A DNA stretch of 64,000 bases from CAZCZZ01 sp964503335 (GCA_964503335.1 CAZCZZ010000001.1:1-64000); one strand, 5' to 3'; positions 17,714-27,344 are shown, counted from the first letter of the stretch. A program made the numbers and translations. Notes: generated from the letters alone by a model not told the origin.

Positions 17714-18967
17714 ATGATTTACAGAGTTTTGGTTTTTCTGGTCCTTCTGCTTGGACTATCTCATCGGAGTCACAGCGCTGAAGGTGTGTTCTGGGGCTTG
17801 GTCGATCCTCATGACACTGATGCTTGCATAACTTCATTCACGAACGGTCACATCTACTCGGCGAGAGTCGTGAATTTTCCTGCGATGTTCCCCAACCTGA
17901 CGCCATCGCGTCCGCGTGGGAAGCTTTTGGTATTCCTCCCTGGTACAGGTGCCATTCCTGCGACATATTTTTCCTTCATCACGAACGCAGCAGGAATGGG
18001 ATATCACGCTCTTGGATTGACCTACTTCAATCCGACAACTGTAAATGAAATCTGCTCCTACTCCGAGGTAACGAACTGTCACGAAGAGGTCCGTCTTGAA
18101 CTCATCGATGGAGTGGACCGATCGGGCTTCGTCAGCATAAGTCGGTGTGACTCAATCGAGAATCGGCTTATTCGTTTGCTTGAGCACCTTGTAACACTTC
18201 GTCCCGCGATGAACTGGGGACAGTTCCTGAGTGGCACGAATGTGATCTGGTCGAATGTGGTTGTGGCGGGTCACTCGCAGGGCGGGGGACACGCTGCGAT
18301 GCTGGCAAAGACTCGGGTCGTGGATCGTTGCCTCATGTTCTCGAGCATCGACTGGTACCTCGGTGACGGCCCATTCTTTCCGGAAGAGTTTCAACAGCCT
18401 GCGGGTTGGTATTACCACGCGAGTCAGACGCCCCTCGAACGCTACTTTGGTTTTGTCCATGAAGACGACGACACGGCGAAGACGAATCAGGTGTACGAAG
18501 GCTGGTCGGCCTTGGGCTTGGATGCCTACGGAGAAAACCAGCGGATTGATGGCGTCACGAATTATCTCTTCTACTCGCACCGTCTGATTAGCGATGCCTT
18601 TATCGCCACGACCAACGGGGTCACGAATCATCACGGCACGGTGGTCACGGATGGTGCGTCGCCGACGAATTCGATCGGTGAGAAGCTCTACGTGCCCGTG
18701 TGGGAATACATGCTGGCCGCGCCGACGCTGCATCCCCGCGTCGGTGTCATCCAGAACGGTTCGGGTCAAGTCGCGGTGACCTACGCCACGCGGCCCGGTT
18801 CCGTGGCGATCACGAATCGTTACCAACTCCAGGTTTCGACAAACTTCTCCGACTACGTCAATACCAACGCCTTCGTCGTGGGCGACGGGACCATCAAGAC
18901 GTCCACGGTTTCCGGCCTGAACGGACAAGCTGCATTCCGGATGCGGGTCGACTATAACGACCCGTGA
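17714..18967 (+). CDS. Secreted alpha/beta hydrolase, tandem copy 1
   Basis: A 417-aa exported protein. The ATG at 17714 gives a signal peptide (MIYRVLVFLVLLLGLSHRSH, cleaved near SHSA). The serine nucleophile sits in VVVAGHSQGGGHAAMLAKT, near residue 187. The preceding block (NWGQFLSGTNVIWSNV) is shared with the next gene. It may belong to the BPSS1187-like hydrolase family; substrate unknown. The region from about residue 330 onward resembles a small beta domain (SVAITNRYQLQVSTNFSDYV). The first third of the gene looks less GC-rich than the rest. Confidence 0.82.
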   Translation: MIYRVLVFLVLLLGLSHRSHSAEGVFWGLVDPHDTDACITSFTNGHIYSARVVNFPAMFPNLTPSRPRGKLLVFLPGTGAIPATYFSFITNAAGMGYHALGLTYFNPTTVNEICSYSEVTNCHEEVRLELIDGVDRSGFVSISRCDSIENRLIRLLEHLVTLRPAMNWGQFLSGTNVIWSNVVVAGHSQGGGHAAMLAKTRVVDRCLMFSSIDWYLGDGPFFPEEFQQPAGWYYHASQTPLERYFGFVHEDDDTAKTNQVYEGWSALGLDAYGENQRIDGVTNYLFYSHRLISDAFIATTNGVTNHHGTVVTDGASPTNSIGEKLYVPVWEYMLAAPTLHPRVGVIQNGSGQVAVTYATRPGSVAITNRYQLQVSTNFSDYVNTNAFVVGDGTIKTSTVSGLNGQAAFRMRVDYNDP

Positions 18968-18969
18968 TC

Positions 18970-20121
18970 ATGCGTCGTTTGTTCCTATCGCTTGTCCTCT
19001 GCACGTGTGCGCCTCTTGTCGCGCGGGCGTTCTTCTTCCGTCCGAGCGTGGCGGATCCGGCGATCACGAATTTTAACGACTTCCAGTTCGGGTATGCGCC
19101 CGTGGCTCCCGCGCGCAACACGCTCGTAATCTTCCTGCCGGGAACCGGTGGCAAACCGGCGGGCTACAACGAGTTTCTGGAAGCAGCGCGTGACGCGGGA
19201 TTCCACTCGCTGGGACTGTGCTATCCAAACGGCACGGGTATCGGGGAGGCGTGCGAAAACGATCCGGCGTCGAATTGCTTTTTCGACATCCGCATGGAGA
19301 TCATCGACGGCACGGACCGCGTCACAAATATCGCCGTCGATCGCGTGAACTCCATCGAGAACCGACTCTACAAGTCGCTTGCCTATCTCGCGGTTGACCG
19401 CCCGTCGGAAAACTGGGGACAGTTCATCGATGGCACGAACGCCAACTGGCCGCGAATCATCATGGCTGGACACTCGCAGGGCGGGGGACATGCCGCCGTC
19501 ATGGCCAAGACCCATTACCTTCGACGCGCGCTCGTATTTGCAAACGCGGATTGGTGGACGATCTCAAACAAGCCCGCAGCCTGGTTATCGGCGCCATCCG
19601 TCACTCCGCAGGCAGGTTACTTCCATTTTTCACACCGGCTTGACCCGCTCGCTACCTCATCCGTCGTGCTGGCGGCGTGGTCCGTCGCGGGGCTCACGAA
19701 TATCGTGCCGTCGGTCATCGCGGACAACTTGGCCGATCCCTTCGACTGCTCGCACCTTCTGTTCACGGATCTCGATCCGCCGACGAACGGTTTTGACGGT
19801 GTCGAGGACTACCACAACATGCCCGTCCTTGATGCCACGACCCCGATGACCACCAACGGCGAACCTGTCTACCTGGATATCTGGAAGCACATGCTGGCCG
19901 GTGCATCCGAACGCGTGGAGCATCTCATCACGCTGAATGCAGGGGGTCCGGCCATGATCTACATGACCTGCACCGGCCTGCTGTACAACGTGGAAGCCAG
20001 CAGCAACGGCACCGACTACGTCACCCAAGGTTCCCCGTTCCAAGGTACTGGCGCCTCGGTCACAACCGACATCGCCAACGCCACCCTGAACCTCCACCGC
20101 GTCAGCACGATAACGGAGTAG
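18970..20121 (+). CDS. Secreted alpha/beta hydrolase, tandem copy 2
   Basis: A 383-aa paralogue of the preceding gene, with a signal peptide (MRRLFLSLVLCTCAPLVARA). It shares NTLVIFLPGTGGKPAGY, SIENRLYKSLAYLAVDRPS, NWGQFIDGTNANWPRI and IMAGHSQGGGHAAVMAKT with copy 1. It begins at ATG 18970, 2 nt after the copy 1 stop, or at a GTG (18964) overlapping that stop as GTGA, so the pair is translationally coupled. It probably arose by tandem duplication followed by divergence in the C-terminal half. Substrate unknown. Confidence 0.82.
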   Translation: MRRLFLSLVLCTCAPLVARAFFFRPSVADPAITNFNDFQFGYAPVAPARNTLVIFLPGTGGKPAGYNEFLEAARDAGFHSLGLCYPNGTGIGEACENDPASNCFFDIRMEIIDGTDRVTNIAVDRVNSIENRLYKSLAYLAVDRPSENWGQFIDGTNANWPRIIMAGHSQGGGHAAVMAKTHYLRRALVFANADWWTISNKPAAWLSAPSVTPQAGYFHFSHRLDPLATSSVVLAAWSVAGLTNIVPSVIADNLADPFDCSHLLFTDLDPPTNGFDGVEDYHNMPVLDATTPMTTNGEPVYLDIWKHMLAGASERVEHLITLNAGGPAMIYMTCTGLLYNVEASSNGTDYVTQGSPFQGTGASVTTDIANATLNLHRVSTITE

Positions 20122-20136
20122 GAGTTGCCTTTTCTG

Positions 20137-20199
20137 CTGTAGCCGCGCTCTGCGAGCGCCCTCTGAATTCCGGAAGGCGCTCGCAGAGCGCGGCTACAG
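20137..20199. repeat. Palindromic intergenic element, copy 3
   Basis: The 24-nt arms (20137-20160 and 20176-20199) match copies 1 and 2 and flank the loop CTCTGAATTCCGGAA. It sits in the 90-bp gap between the convergent hydrolase 2 and coiled-coil genes, where it may serve as a two-way terminator. Confidence 0.92.
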
Positions 20200-20211
20200 T
20201 GGAGAGGAATC

Positions 20212-23200
20212 TTACTGCGCGACAGGCTGCGGCTCGCCTTCGGGAGCGGGTGCCGGTGCTGCATCCTCGACCTTGGCCTCGGGCGCGGGGTCCGGTGTGA
20301 CAGCGGCCGCAGCGGCCGCCTCGCGGGCCTGCAGCTCGCGTTCGAGCTCGAGGATCTTCTCGCGCAGTTCCTGGAGATTGGTTTCACAGACCTTGGTGGC
20401 GACTTCCTGGTCCTTGATCTGTCGCTTGAGGTCTGCGACGACTTCGTCGTCCGCCTTCGCGCTTGCCTTGCCGTCCTTGAGCCTGGCCTTCAGCTTCTCG
20501 ATCTCAGCGGCCCGGTCCTGCAATTCAGCTTCCAGCTTCGCCGCTTTGGCGAGACTGGCTTCGTAGTCGGCGTGTAGGGTGGCGGAGTCGCCCGCTGCAG
20601 CCTTGAGCTGCTCCTGCGCGCCGACGAGGGCGGCCTGCAATTCAGCCATGCGGTTTGAGCGTTCGCGGACTGTTTCGTCGAGGCGCTGACGCTCGGCGTT
20701 GGCTTCCTTCAACTCGTCCTCAAGGGCCTTCACCTTGGCCTCCATCTCCTTGCGCACGCCTGCCGCGATCTTCTCCGGGTCGCCCTGCTTGTCGAGCTCC
20801 GAGCCGAGGCGCGCCAACGCGACCTGGCTGCCCTTCACATTCTCCTGCAGCTCCGCGCGCTCTTTCTCGAGGCTTGCGATGAGATCCTTCGCGGCGGCCA
20901 GCTCCTTGCCGGCTGCCTCGGCACCGCCGACGGCCGCTTTGCGGGCCGCTTCCAGCTGGGCGATCTGGTCCTTCAGGGCCTTCACATCGCCGGCAAGCTT
21001 ATCCGCTTGCGCCTTCAATTCGGAGCCTGCGACCTGTTCCTTGGACAGTGTGCTGTCGCGCTGGGCGAGGAGTGTTTCCAGTTCCTTGATCCGGTCGTTC
21101 AGCCCCGCGGTTTGATCCTTGAAGGTCTTCTCCGCTGCGCTCAACGTCTCCATTTCGGAACGGCTGCGTGCCAGTGCGTTTTCGGTGTCGCGCAGCTTCT
21201 GCGACGTGGCGCCGAGTTCCTTGTCCAGCGATATACGGAGCGACGCGCTTTGCTCCTGCTCGCGGGACAGCCCTTCAATCCGGTTCTGCAATTCAAGTCG
21301 GGCGGCAGCCAGTTCCGCGGCTCTAGCGCGCTCGGCATTCAGCTCGGTGGTCAGTCCCTGGACGGTCTTGTCCGCGGCGGTTTGGGTCTCCGTCAGCTGT
21401 TTTGTAATTGCTTCCAATTGCTTGCCCGCCTCGGCAAGGGCTTCGCTTTTCTCACGCAAGCGGGTCTCAACCTGTTCGCGACGCTTCTCTTCCTTCGCGA
21501 GGTTGGCTTCCAGTGCGGTGCGCTTCCCGTCGGCATCCGTCTGCGCCTTGGTCAGGGCGAGGGCGCTGGCCTTTGCCTTCTCGAGATCCTCGGTCAGCGA
21601 CAGCATGGCGACCTGGTTGCTCTTGAGCAGCTTCTGCGCATCGTCGAGCTGGGTCTGAAGTTTCTTCGCGGCTTTGCGCTCCGACTCGAGGTCGGCGGTG
21701 AGGCGGCTGATCTCATCCTTCTGCGTCCTCACAAGCCCCGCATTCTTCGCGCCGCGTTCCGCCTGCTCCTTAAGCGCGGCGTCCAGCCGCTGCACGTCCT
21801 GTTCGGCGGCTGCACGCTTGGCCTCGAGATCCTTCAGCTGGTCCGCGAGCTGCTTGAGTTCCGCGTTCTTCGCCTTCAAGTATGCGGCCTGTTCCTCTGT
21901 CGTCGCCTTCTGGGCCGATGCTGCGTCGCGCGTCTCGGTTAGCAGCTTCTGGAGCGATGCGATCTCGTTTGTGGCGGAATCGCGTGTCTTTGCTGCATCG
22001 GCAAGCTCAGCGAGGGCGGCTTTGAGCTTGTCGTTCGACTCCGTCAGCTGCCTGGCCTGCTGGCCGAGGTGGTCGTTCAGCTTGGCGAGATTGGCGTCCC
22101 GTTCCTTGACCACAAGGATTGTATTGTTGAGCTGAGTCTCGAGGTCCTTGGCTTTTGCCGCGCTCTCGCCGCCGGACTTCTTCAAGCGTTCACGTTCCTC
22201 TTTGTCCTTCGCAACGGAGGCCTCCAGTTCGCCGGCGCGTTTGACGGCTGCATCGCGCTCCTTCTGCAAGACCGCCGTAAGCGCCTGGTCCTTTTCGAAG
22301 TTCTCGGCGAGTTTCGCGAAGGCGAGCTGGCTGCCCTTCATCGCCTGCTGCAACTCGGAGATTTCCTTCTGCAGCTGGTCGCGAATGCCCGTGGCTTCCT
22401 GGACCTGCTTGGTCAGCGCGGCGAGCTGAGGCTCTCGATCAGCCAGGGCTTTTTCGGCTTCGATCCGCTTTCCCTTCTCGACTTCAAGGGCCGCTTGGAG
22501 ACCTTCCGTGGCCTTATGGGCTGAAGCCGCCGCAGCCTGCGCTGCCTGCAACTCGGCTTCCCTCTGCTGCACCGTCTCTTCGAGGGCCTTGGCCCGCGCC
22601 GCGAGGGATTCATGCTGCTTCGCGGCCTCGGCATCGCGCCCGCGGGCGGCCTCCAGCTCCTTCTTGACCTGCACGAGGAGCGTCTCCGTTTCGTTTCGCT
22701 TCGCATCCTCCGCCGTCAAGTTGGCCTTTGCCTCGGCCATCTCTTTCTTCGCCGCATCAAGTTCGGCGCGTGCCGAAGTGAGTTCGGCTTGCATGGCTTC
22801 GTTCTTTTGCCGGTCGTCTGCCATCGTCTTGTTTGCCGATTCCAGCTCCGTCTTCAGGCGCTGGAGGACGGATTCCAATTCAGATACCTTGGCATGCTGC
22901 GCGGACGTTTCTTTTTCGACGACTGCCGCACGGGATGCCGTGGCTTCCTCAAGCGCCTTCTGGAGAGACGCAACCTGCTCGCTGGAGGTTGCCAGCTTGG
23001 TTTCGAATTCCTGCACCTTGCCATTGAGCGTGGCGACCTGCTGCTCGGCGCCCGAGCGCGCGGCAATGGCGTCCTCCAGAGACTTCTGGAGCCCTGCGAG
23101 CTGTTCCGAAGCAGCCTTCGACGTGTTGCCCGCGGCTGCGAGCTGCCCTTCGGTATCCGCCAGCCTGGCCTCGGTAGCCTGTAGCTTCGCGGTGAGTGTC

Positions 23201-25254
23201 GCGATCCGATTCGTCAGCGTGGAGCTTACTTCGGAATCAATGCCCTTTGCCTTGCCTGCTTCGGCTTGCGCGGCCTTGAGATCGTTCTCCAGGGCGACTT
23301 TGACTGACTCGATCTGTGCCAGCTTCTCCTGGAGGGCCTTCTCGGACTTCTTCGATTCCACAAGTTCCTGGCGAAGGTTGTCGGCTGACGCGATGAGGTC
23401 CGTCTCGGACTTGAAGCGGCGCGCGAGTTCCGACTCCTTCTCGGATTTTTCGGCCAGCGCGGCGTCGAGGGAGCGCTTCAGCGCCTTGGCCTCCTCGCGT
23501 GCTGCATTGGCCTCCGCAGAAGCAGCCGTCTCCCGGGTCTGGAACGCGGCGAACATCCGGTCGGCAGAAGAGATCTGGCCTCGCAATTGGGTGATGGTCT
23601 TCTCCAGTTCGCCAACCCTGGCCTTCAATCCCTCCGCTTCTGTCCGCGTGTTCTTCTGCGCGATCATCGCGGCATCGAGGGCGGCCTGCGCGGTCTCGGC
23701 CTTGGCCTGCCACTGCCGGACGGTCGATGTAGCTTCTTCATCCTTCTTGCGCGTCTCGGAGAGGGCTGTATCGGCGGCGTCAAACTGGCTCTTCATGGCT
23801 TGAAGCGAGGCGTTGAGTTCATCCACGCGCTTCGCGAGTTCGTCGCCGCGAGCGGTTGCGGCGTCGCGAGCCGCCGCGGCATCCTTCAGCGCGGCCTGGA
23901 TGCGATTCATTTCAGCCGACTGATTCGACGCAAGGATCGCCGCGGACTCCGCTTTCTTCTGTTCGACGACGAGGTTCTTTGCCGTCGTTTCGAGGTCGTC
24001 GATGCGGGACTTGAATGCATCGCGCTCTCCGGCCAGGACGGCTGCCTTGCGTTGCTGCTCATCCAGTGCGTCCTGCATTTGCTTCAAGTTGACCTTCAGG
24101 GTGGAACGCTCCGATTCGGTCTGCAAGAGCTGGTCTTTCGCGCGCTGAAGTTCCGAAACAACGGCCTGGTGGCGCTCGGCGCTCTCGCGCGCCTCTGATG
24201 CGCTGGATTCGAGGGACTTCTTTGCCGCCTCGGCATCGCGGACCGCCGCATCGCGAGCCTCGGTGAGCTGCTTCGCCGACGCCTCCAGTGCCCCGACCTT
24301 CTTCTCAAGCTCTGCCGTCCGGTTGCTCCACTGCTGGTCCAGCGAAGCCCGTTCGTCCACCGCGGCCTGGAGGCGTACACGGACGGCCTCCAGCTCTGCG
24401 CTGAGACCCTTCGTAGCTTCGAGTTCCTTCGAGGCTTCGGCCAGGCGCTGGCTGGACGCTTCGAGATCGTTCAGTCGCTTCTGTGACGCGGAGAGTTCCG
24501 CCTTCAAGAAGGCGATGGTGTCGTCGCTCTGGCGCAGCTTGCGCTGGCTCTCGTCGGCCGACTCCAGGATGCGCTTGGCGTTCTTTTCGTTTTCGGCCAG
24601 TTGCGCCTCAAGGCGGGCGATCTCGCGCTTCTGCTCTTCAAGCTGCCGGGCCCCGGATGACTTCAGCGATTCCTTCGAGGCTAGTTCCTTCTGCAGTTCC
24701 GTCACGCGGACAGCCTGGGTGGCATTGCTTTCCTTCAACTCGTCGAGCTGTCGGTTCTTCGCGCGCAGGTCCTCCGCCAGCTTGTCGGCAAGTTCCTTCT
24801 GCTCCTGGAACTTCTTCGCGTCGCGCTTCGAGCTTTCGGCATCGGCGAGCGCCTTCTTGAGGTCGGCCTCATTGCCCTTGATCTTCGCTTCAAGGGATGT
24901 GCGGAGGTTGCGTTCATCCTTGAGCTGGTCTTCAAGGGCTTTAAGGGTCTTGGCGACTTCGCGCTCGTTGGCGAGCGAAACCCTGCTGGACGAAAGCTGC
25001 TCGATGGCTCCGCGCGTCTTCGCGATCTCGGCCTCGACCGCGGCTTGTTCGGACTGGAGCGTCGTGAGTCGGGCCTTGCCTTCAGTGATCGTCTTCTCGA
25101 GGTCGGCGATCATCTCCTGCAAGCTGCTCTTGCGCGACTCGATCTCCGCCTCGATCGCGGCGGTTCCGCTGCTCTGGCCGTGAGCCGGGCCCATGGCAAG
25201 CGAGGAAATGAGGAGCAGGGCGAAAAAGCGACCAGATGCTGACACGAGACGCAT
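20212..25254 (-). CDS. Very large exported coiled-coil protein
   Basis: A 1680-aa protein that I cannot assign to a family. The start at ATG 25254 has GGAGG 8 nt upstream (a TTG lies 6 bp before). A signal peptide (residues 1-27, FFALLLISSLAMGPAHG) is followed by about 1600 residues of almost unbroken Ala/Glu/Lys/Leu heptad coiled coil with no obvious globular domain, and an Ala/Pro-rich acidic tail (TPDPAPEAKVEDAAPAPAPE). A related motif occurs three times about 240-260 residues apart: KGSQLAFAKL (near 22330), KSNQVAMLSL (near 21610), KGSQVALARL (near 20825). That implies growth by internal duplication. Likely a periplasmic or surface filament or spacer; many antisense ORFs here are by-products of its codon use. 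Confidence 0.9.
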   Translation of the reverse strand: MRLVSASGRFFALLLISSLAMGPAHGQSSGTAAIEAEIESRKSSLQEMIADLEKTITEGKARLTTLQSEQAAVEAEIAKTRGAIEQLSSSRVSLANEREVAKTLKALEDQLKDERNLRTSLEAKIKGNEADLKKALADAESSKRDAKKFQEQKELADKLAEDLRAKNRQLDELKESNATQAVRVTELQKELASKESLKSSGARQLEEQKREIARLEAQLAENEKNAKRILESADESQRKLRQSDDTIAFLKAELSASQKRLNDLEASSQRLAEASKELEATKGLSAELEAVRVRLQAAVDERASLDQQWSNRTAELEKKVGALEASAKQLTEARDAAVRDAEAAKKSLESSASEARESAERHQAVVSELQRAKDQLLQTESERSTLKVNLKQMQDALDEQQRKAAVLAGERDAFKSRIDDLETTAKNLVVEQKKAESAAILASNQSAEMNRIQAALKDAAAARDAATARGDELAKRVDELNASLQAMKSQFDAADTALSETRKKDEEATSTVRQWQAKAETAQAALDAAMIAQKNTRTEAEGLKARVGELEKTITQLRGQISSADRMFAAFQTRETAASAEANAAREEAKALKRSLDAALAEKSEKESELARRFKSETDLIASADNLRQELVESKKSEKALQEKLAQIESVKVALENDLKAAQAEAGKAKGIDSEVSSTLTNRIATLTAKLQATEARLADTEGQLAAAGNTSKAASEQLAGLQKSLEDAIAARSGAEQQVATLNGKVQEFETKLATSSEQVASLQKALEEATASRAAVVEKETSAQHAKVSELESVLQRLKTELESANKTMADDRQKNEAMQAELTSARAELDAAKKEMAEAKANLTAEDAKRNETETLLVQVKKELEAARGRDAEAAKQHESLAARAKALEETVQQREAELQAAQAAAASAHKATEGLQAALEVEKGKRIEAEKALADREPQLAALTKQVQEATGIRDQLQKEISELQQAMKGSQLAFAKLAENFEKDQALTAVLQKERDAAVKRAGELEASVAKDKEERERLKKSGGESAAKAKDLETQLNNTILVVKERDANLAKLNDHLGQQARQLTESNDKLKAALAELADAAKTRDSATNEIASLQKLLTETRDAASAQKATTEEQAAYLKAKNAELKQLADQLKDLEAKRAAAEQDVQRLDAALKEQAERGAKNAGLVRTQKDEISRLTADLESERKAAKKLQTQLDDAQKLLKSNQVAMLSLTEDLEKAKASALALTKAQTDADGKRTALEANLAKEEKRREQVETRLREKSEALAEAGKQLEAITKQLTETQTAADKTVQGLTTELNAERARAAELAAARLELQNRIEGLSREQEQSASLRISLDKELGATSQKLRDTENALARSRSEMETLSAAEKTFKDQTAGLNDRIKELETLLAQRDSTLSKEQVAGSELKAQADKLAGDVKALKDQIAQLEAARKAAVGGAEAAGKELAAAKDLIASLEKERAELQENVKGSQVALARLGSELDKQGDPEKIAAGVRKEMEAKVKALEDELKEANAERQRLDETVRERSNRMAELQAALVGAQEQLKAAAGDSATLHADYEASLAKAAKLEAELQDRAAEIEKLKARLKDGKASAKADDEVVADLKRQIKDQEVATKVCETNLQELREKILELERELQAREAAAAAAVTPDPAPEAKVEDAAPAPAPEGEPQPVAQ

Positions 25255-25419
25255 AAGCAAACCCTCCGACTACTGTCCCAAGTTCATGATGGCTCGGGTA
25301 TTAGAATGATGCTGGAGCATAGCCAAAGGCGCATGACCGCGTAAAGGTAAAGGATATTGGTCAAAAAGACGGCCAAAGAGACGGGTTCTGAGTGACGAGG
25401 TGTGTGATACACTTCGTCC

Positions 25420-26139
25420 ATGCGACAAGGTTCGAAGTTCAGCTTCAAGGGCGGCGTGGTGCATATCGTTCGGATCCTCGGCGAGAACTTCACGTTTGTG
25501 ATCGAGGTCGGGGGCGCAACGATCTCGGTCGATCCCGGCGAGGCAGACCCGGTCCTGCAACGGCTTGATGACGAAGGGCTTGACCTGACGCACATGCTGA
25601 TCACGCATCACCACCATGACCACATTATGGGAGCGGATGAGATCAAGCGGGCGACGGGTTGCGTGGTGTATGGCCCGGCCCAGCAACGGCAGCCGTTCGT
25701 GGACCACGGGCTGGGGGAGGGCGACACCGTCTCCGCCGGCGCCATCACCTTCGAGGTCCTGTCGACACCAGGTCATCTGACGCCGCTGCTGACCTACTAT
25801 GCGCCGAAGGAGGGGCTGCTTTTCAGCAGCGACATCATCTTCGGCTGCGGCTGCGGACGCGTGGCCAATGGCGAATACGCGACGATGTGGCAGTCCATCC
25901 AACGCCTTGCCGCATTGCCGGACCACACGGCGATCTTCTTCGCCCACGACTATACCGCTGACAATATTCGCTTCGCGCTCTCCGTGGATCCGGACAACAA
26001 AGCCCTGAAAGAGCGGGCTGGCGATCCCGCCGTTGTGCCGACCACGGTGGCGCTCGAAAAGGCGACGAATCCGTTTGTGCGCGCATCGTCGGCTGCCCGC
26101 TTCGAAGACCTGCGCCGTCGCAAAGATGTGTTTCGCTAG
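25420..26139 (+). CDS. gloB: Metallo-beta-lactamase fold hydrolase, glyoxalase II-like
   Basis: A 239-aa binuclear metal hydrolase. The metal motif is LITHHHHDHIMG (HxHxDH), followed by STPGHLTPLL (His ligand), LFSSDIIFGCGCGRV (bridging Asp) and FFAHDYTADNIRFAL (His ligand). The C-terminal TTVALEKATNPFVRA matches hydroxyacylglutathione hydrolase, which hydrolyses S-lactoylglutathione in methylglyoxal detoxification. The PGHT-type motif has Leu in place of Thr, so a different thioester substrate is possible. Confidence 0.88.
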   Translation: MRQGSKFSFKGGVVHIVRILGENFTFVIEVGGATISVDPGEADPVLQRLDDEGLDLTHMLITHHHHDHIMGADEIKRATGCVVYGPAQQRQPFVDHGLGEGDTVSAGAITFEVLSTPGHLTPLLTYYAPKEGLLFSSDIIFGCGCGRVANGEYATMWQSIQRLAALPDHTAIFFAHDYTADNIRFALSVDPDNKALKERAGDPAVVPTTVALEKATNPFVRASSAARFEDLRRRKDVFR

Positions 26140-26141
26140 TT

Positions 26142-26176
26142 CCTTGTCCCTTGTCCTTTGTCCTTTGTCATTTGTC
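26142..26176. repeat. Heptad tandem repeat after gloB
   Basis: Five 7-nt units in a row: CCTTGTC, CCTTGTC, CTTTGTC, CTTTGTC, ATTTGTC. It begins 2 bp after the gloB stop and ends 33 bp before the next start. Same 7-nt period as the arrays at 9462, 16374, 34505 and 36086. Confidence 0.85.
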
Positions 26177-26209
26177 CGACAGGAGTTGCTCTGGTACAAC
26201 CACACCCTG

Positions 26210-27340
26210 ATGAGCGGGCTCACATTCACCGACCGGCAAAGGGCGACGATTGCGACGGCGATTACGATCGCCTGTACCTTTGCGATCGCGTTTGCCGTTC
26301 TCTATCTGGCGCTGCTGCTGATCCGGTTCATCGACTATTTCTCCGGCGTGTTCCTCCCTCTCGCCATTGCGGGCATCCTGAGCCTGCTCCTGAAGCCCTA
26401 CTTCGAGTGCCTGCGGCCGAAGGTCGGATCGCCGGTGCTGGCCTTGATCCTCGTCTTTGCCTCCATCCTCGTTCCCATCGTCCTCGTGTTCTGGTTCTTC
26501 GGCGCGATGATCGCGGACCAGATTGCGGGCCTGATCGCTCGCATTCCGGAATGGATCGACCAGATCCGCATCTTCGCGCAGCAGCGCGCGCCGATCCTGC
26601 TTCAACTCTGGCGCGATCACGATGTCGGTCAACGCCTGCAGTCGCTGATGTCGGAACACGGCGGCCTCTTCGCCGACGGGCTCGGTCTCCTGGGCACAGG
26701 CGTCGTCAGCGTGGGGCAGGGTGTGTCGCGCACGGTGACGGCGCTCTTGAGCAGTGTCGTGATGCCGGTGTACCTCGCGTTCTTCCTGCTGGCGCCGCCT
26801 TTCAACCGGACACAGGTCGAAGCCTTGCTGCCGTTCCTGAAACCCGAAACGCGGAAGGACGTGATCTATCTCGGCAGCGAGTTTGTGCAGATCATCCTGG
26901 CGTTCTTCCGGGGACAGATCCTCGTGGCGCTGATGCAGGGCCTGCTCTTCTCGTTCGGCTTCACGGTGCTCGGTATCCAGTATGGACTCCTGCTGGGCCT
27001 GCTCCTCGGCTTCCTCAACATCATTCCATACCTCGGCAACTTGATCGGCCTCGCCGTGATCCTTCCGCTGGCCTTCTTCCAGGAGGGCGGGGGCTTGATT
27101 CTCCTCCTTTGCGCGATGGGGGTCTTCGTGGTGGTGCAGTGCATCGAGGGCTATGTCCTGACGCCCCGCATCATGGGCAAGCGCACGGGACTTCATCCGC
27201 TGGCGATCATGGTCGCGATGTTCTTCTGGGGCACGGCGTTGGGCGGGATCATGGGACTGGTCCTCGCCGTTCCGTTGACGGCTTTTCTCGTTGTGTTCTG
27301 GCGCCTGCTAAAGGCAAAGTACATCAAGGAAATCGTGTAA
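26210..27340 (+). CDS. AI-2E family transporter (PerM/YdiK type)
   Basis: A 376-aa polytopic membrane protein of the AI-2 exporter family. The start at ATG 26210 gives a typical N-terminus; upstream in-frame sequence runs through the heptad repeat and gloB and is not homologous. Paired helices occur at residues about 15-75, then an amphipathic stretch, then helices including GILIALMQGLLFSFGFTVLG-like sequence and the family's GFLNIIPYLGNLIG and MVAMFFWGTALGGIMGLVLA. Members export autoinducer-2 or, in some lineages, act as Na+/H+ antiporters; this one is not assigned. It runs directly into the LapA-like gene. Confidence 0.9.
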   Translation: MSGLTFTDRQRATIATAITIACTFAIAFAVLYLALLLIRFIDYFSGVFLPLAIAGILSLLLKPYFECLRPKVGSPVLALILVFASILVPIVLVFWFFGAMIADQIAGLIARIPEWIDQIRIFAQQRAPILLQLWRDHDVGQRLQSLMSEHGGLFADGLGLLGTGVVSVGQGVSRTVTALLSSVVMPVYLAFFLLAPPFNRTQVEALLPFLKPETRKDVIYLGSEFVQIILAFFRGQILVALMQGLLFSFGFTVLGIQYGLLLGLLLGFLNIIPYLGNLIGLAVILPLAFFQEGGGLILLLCAMGVFVVVQCIEGYVLTPRIMGKRTGLHPLAIMVAMFFWGTALGGIMGLVLAVPLTAFLVVFWRLLKAKYIKEIV

Positions 27341-27344
27341 ACCC

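Noticed and set aside
16545..20199. CRISPR array
   Set aside because: The three repeated elements are palindromes separated by whole genes, not regularly spaced direct repeats with spacers.
22508..23803. Long + strand frame (431 codons) and several neighbours inside the coiled-coil gene
   Set aside because: Ser/Ala/Arg-rich translations mirror the repeated Glu/Ala/Lys codons of the coiled coil; no start signals or homology.
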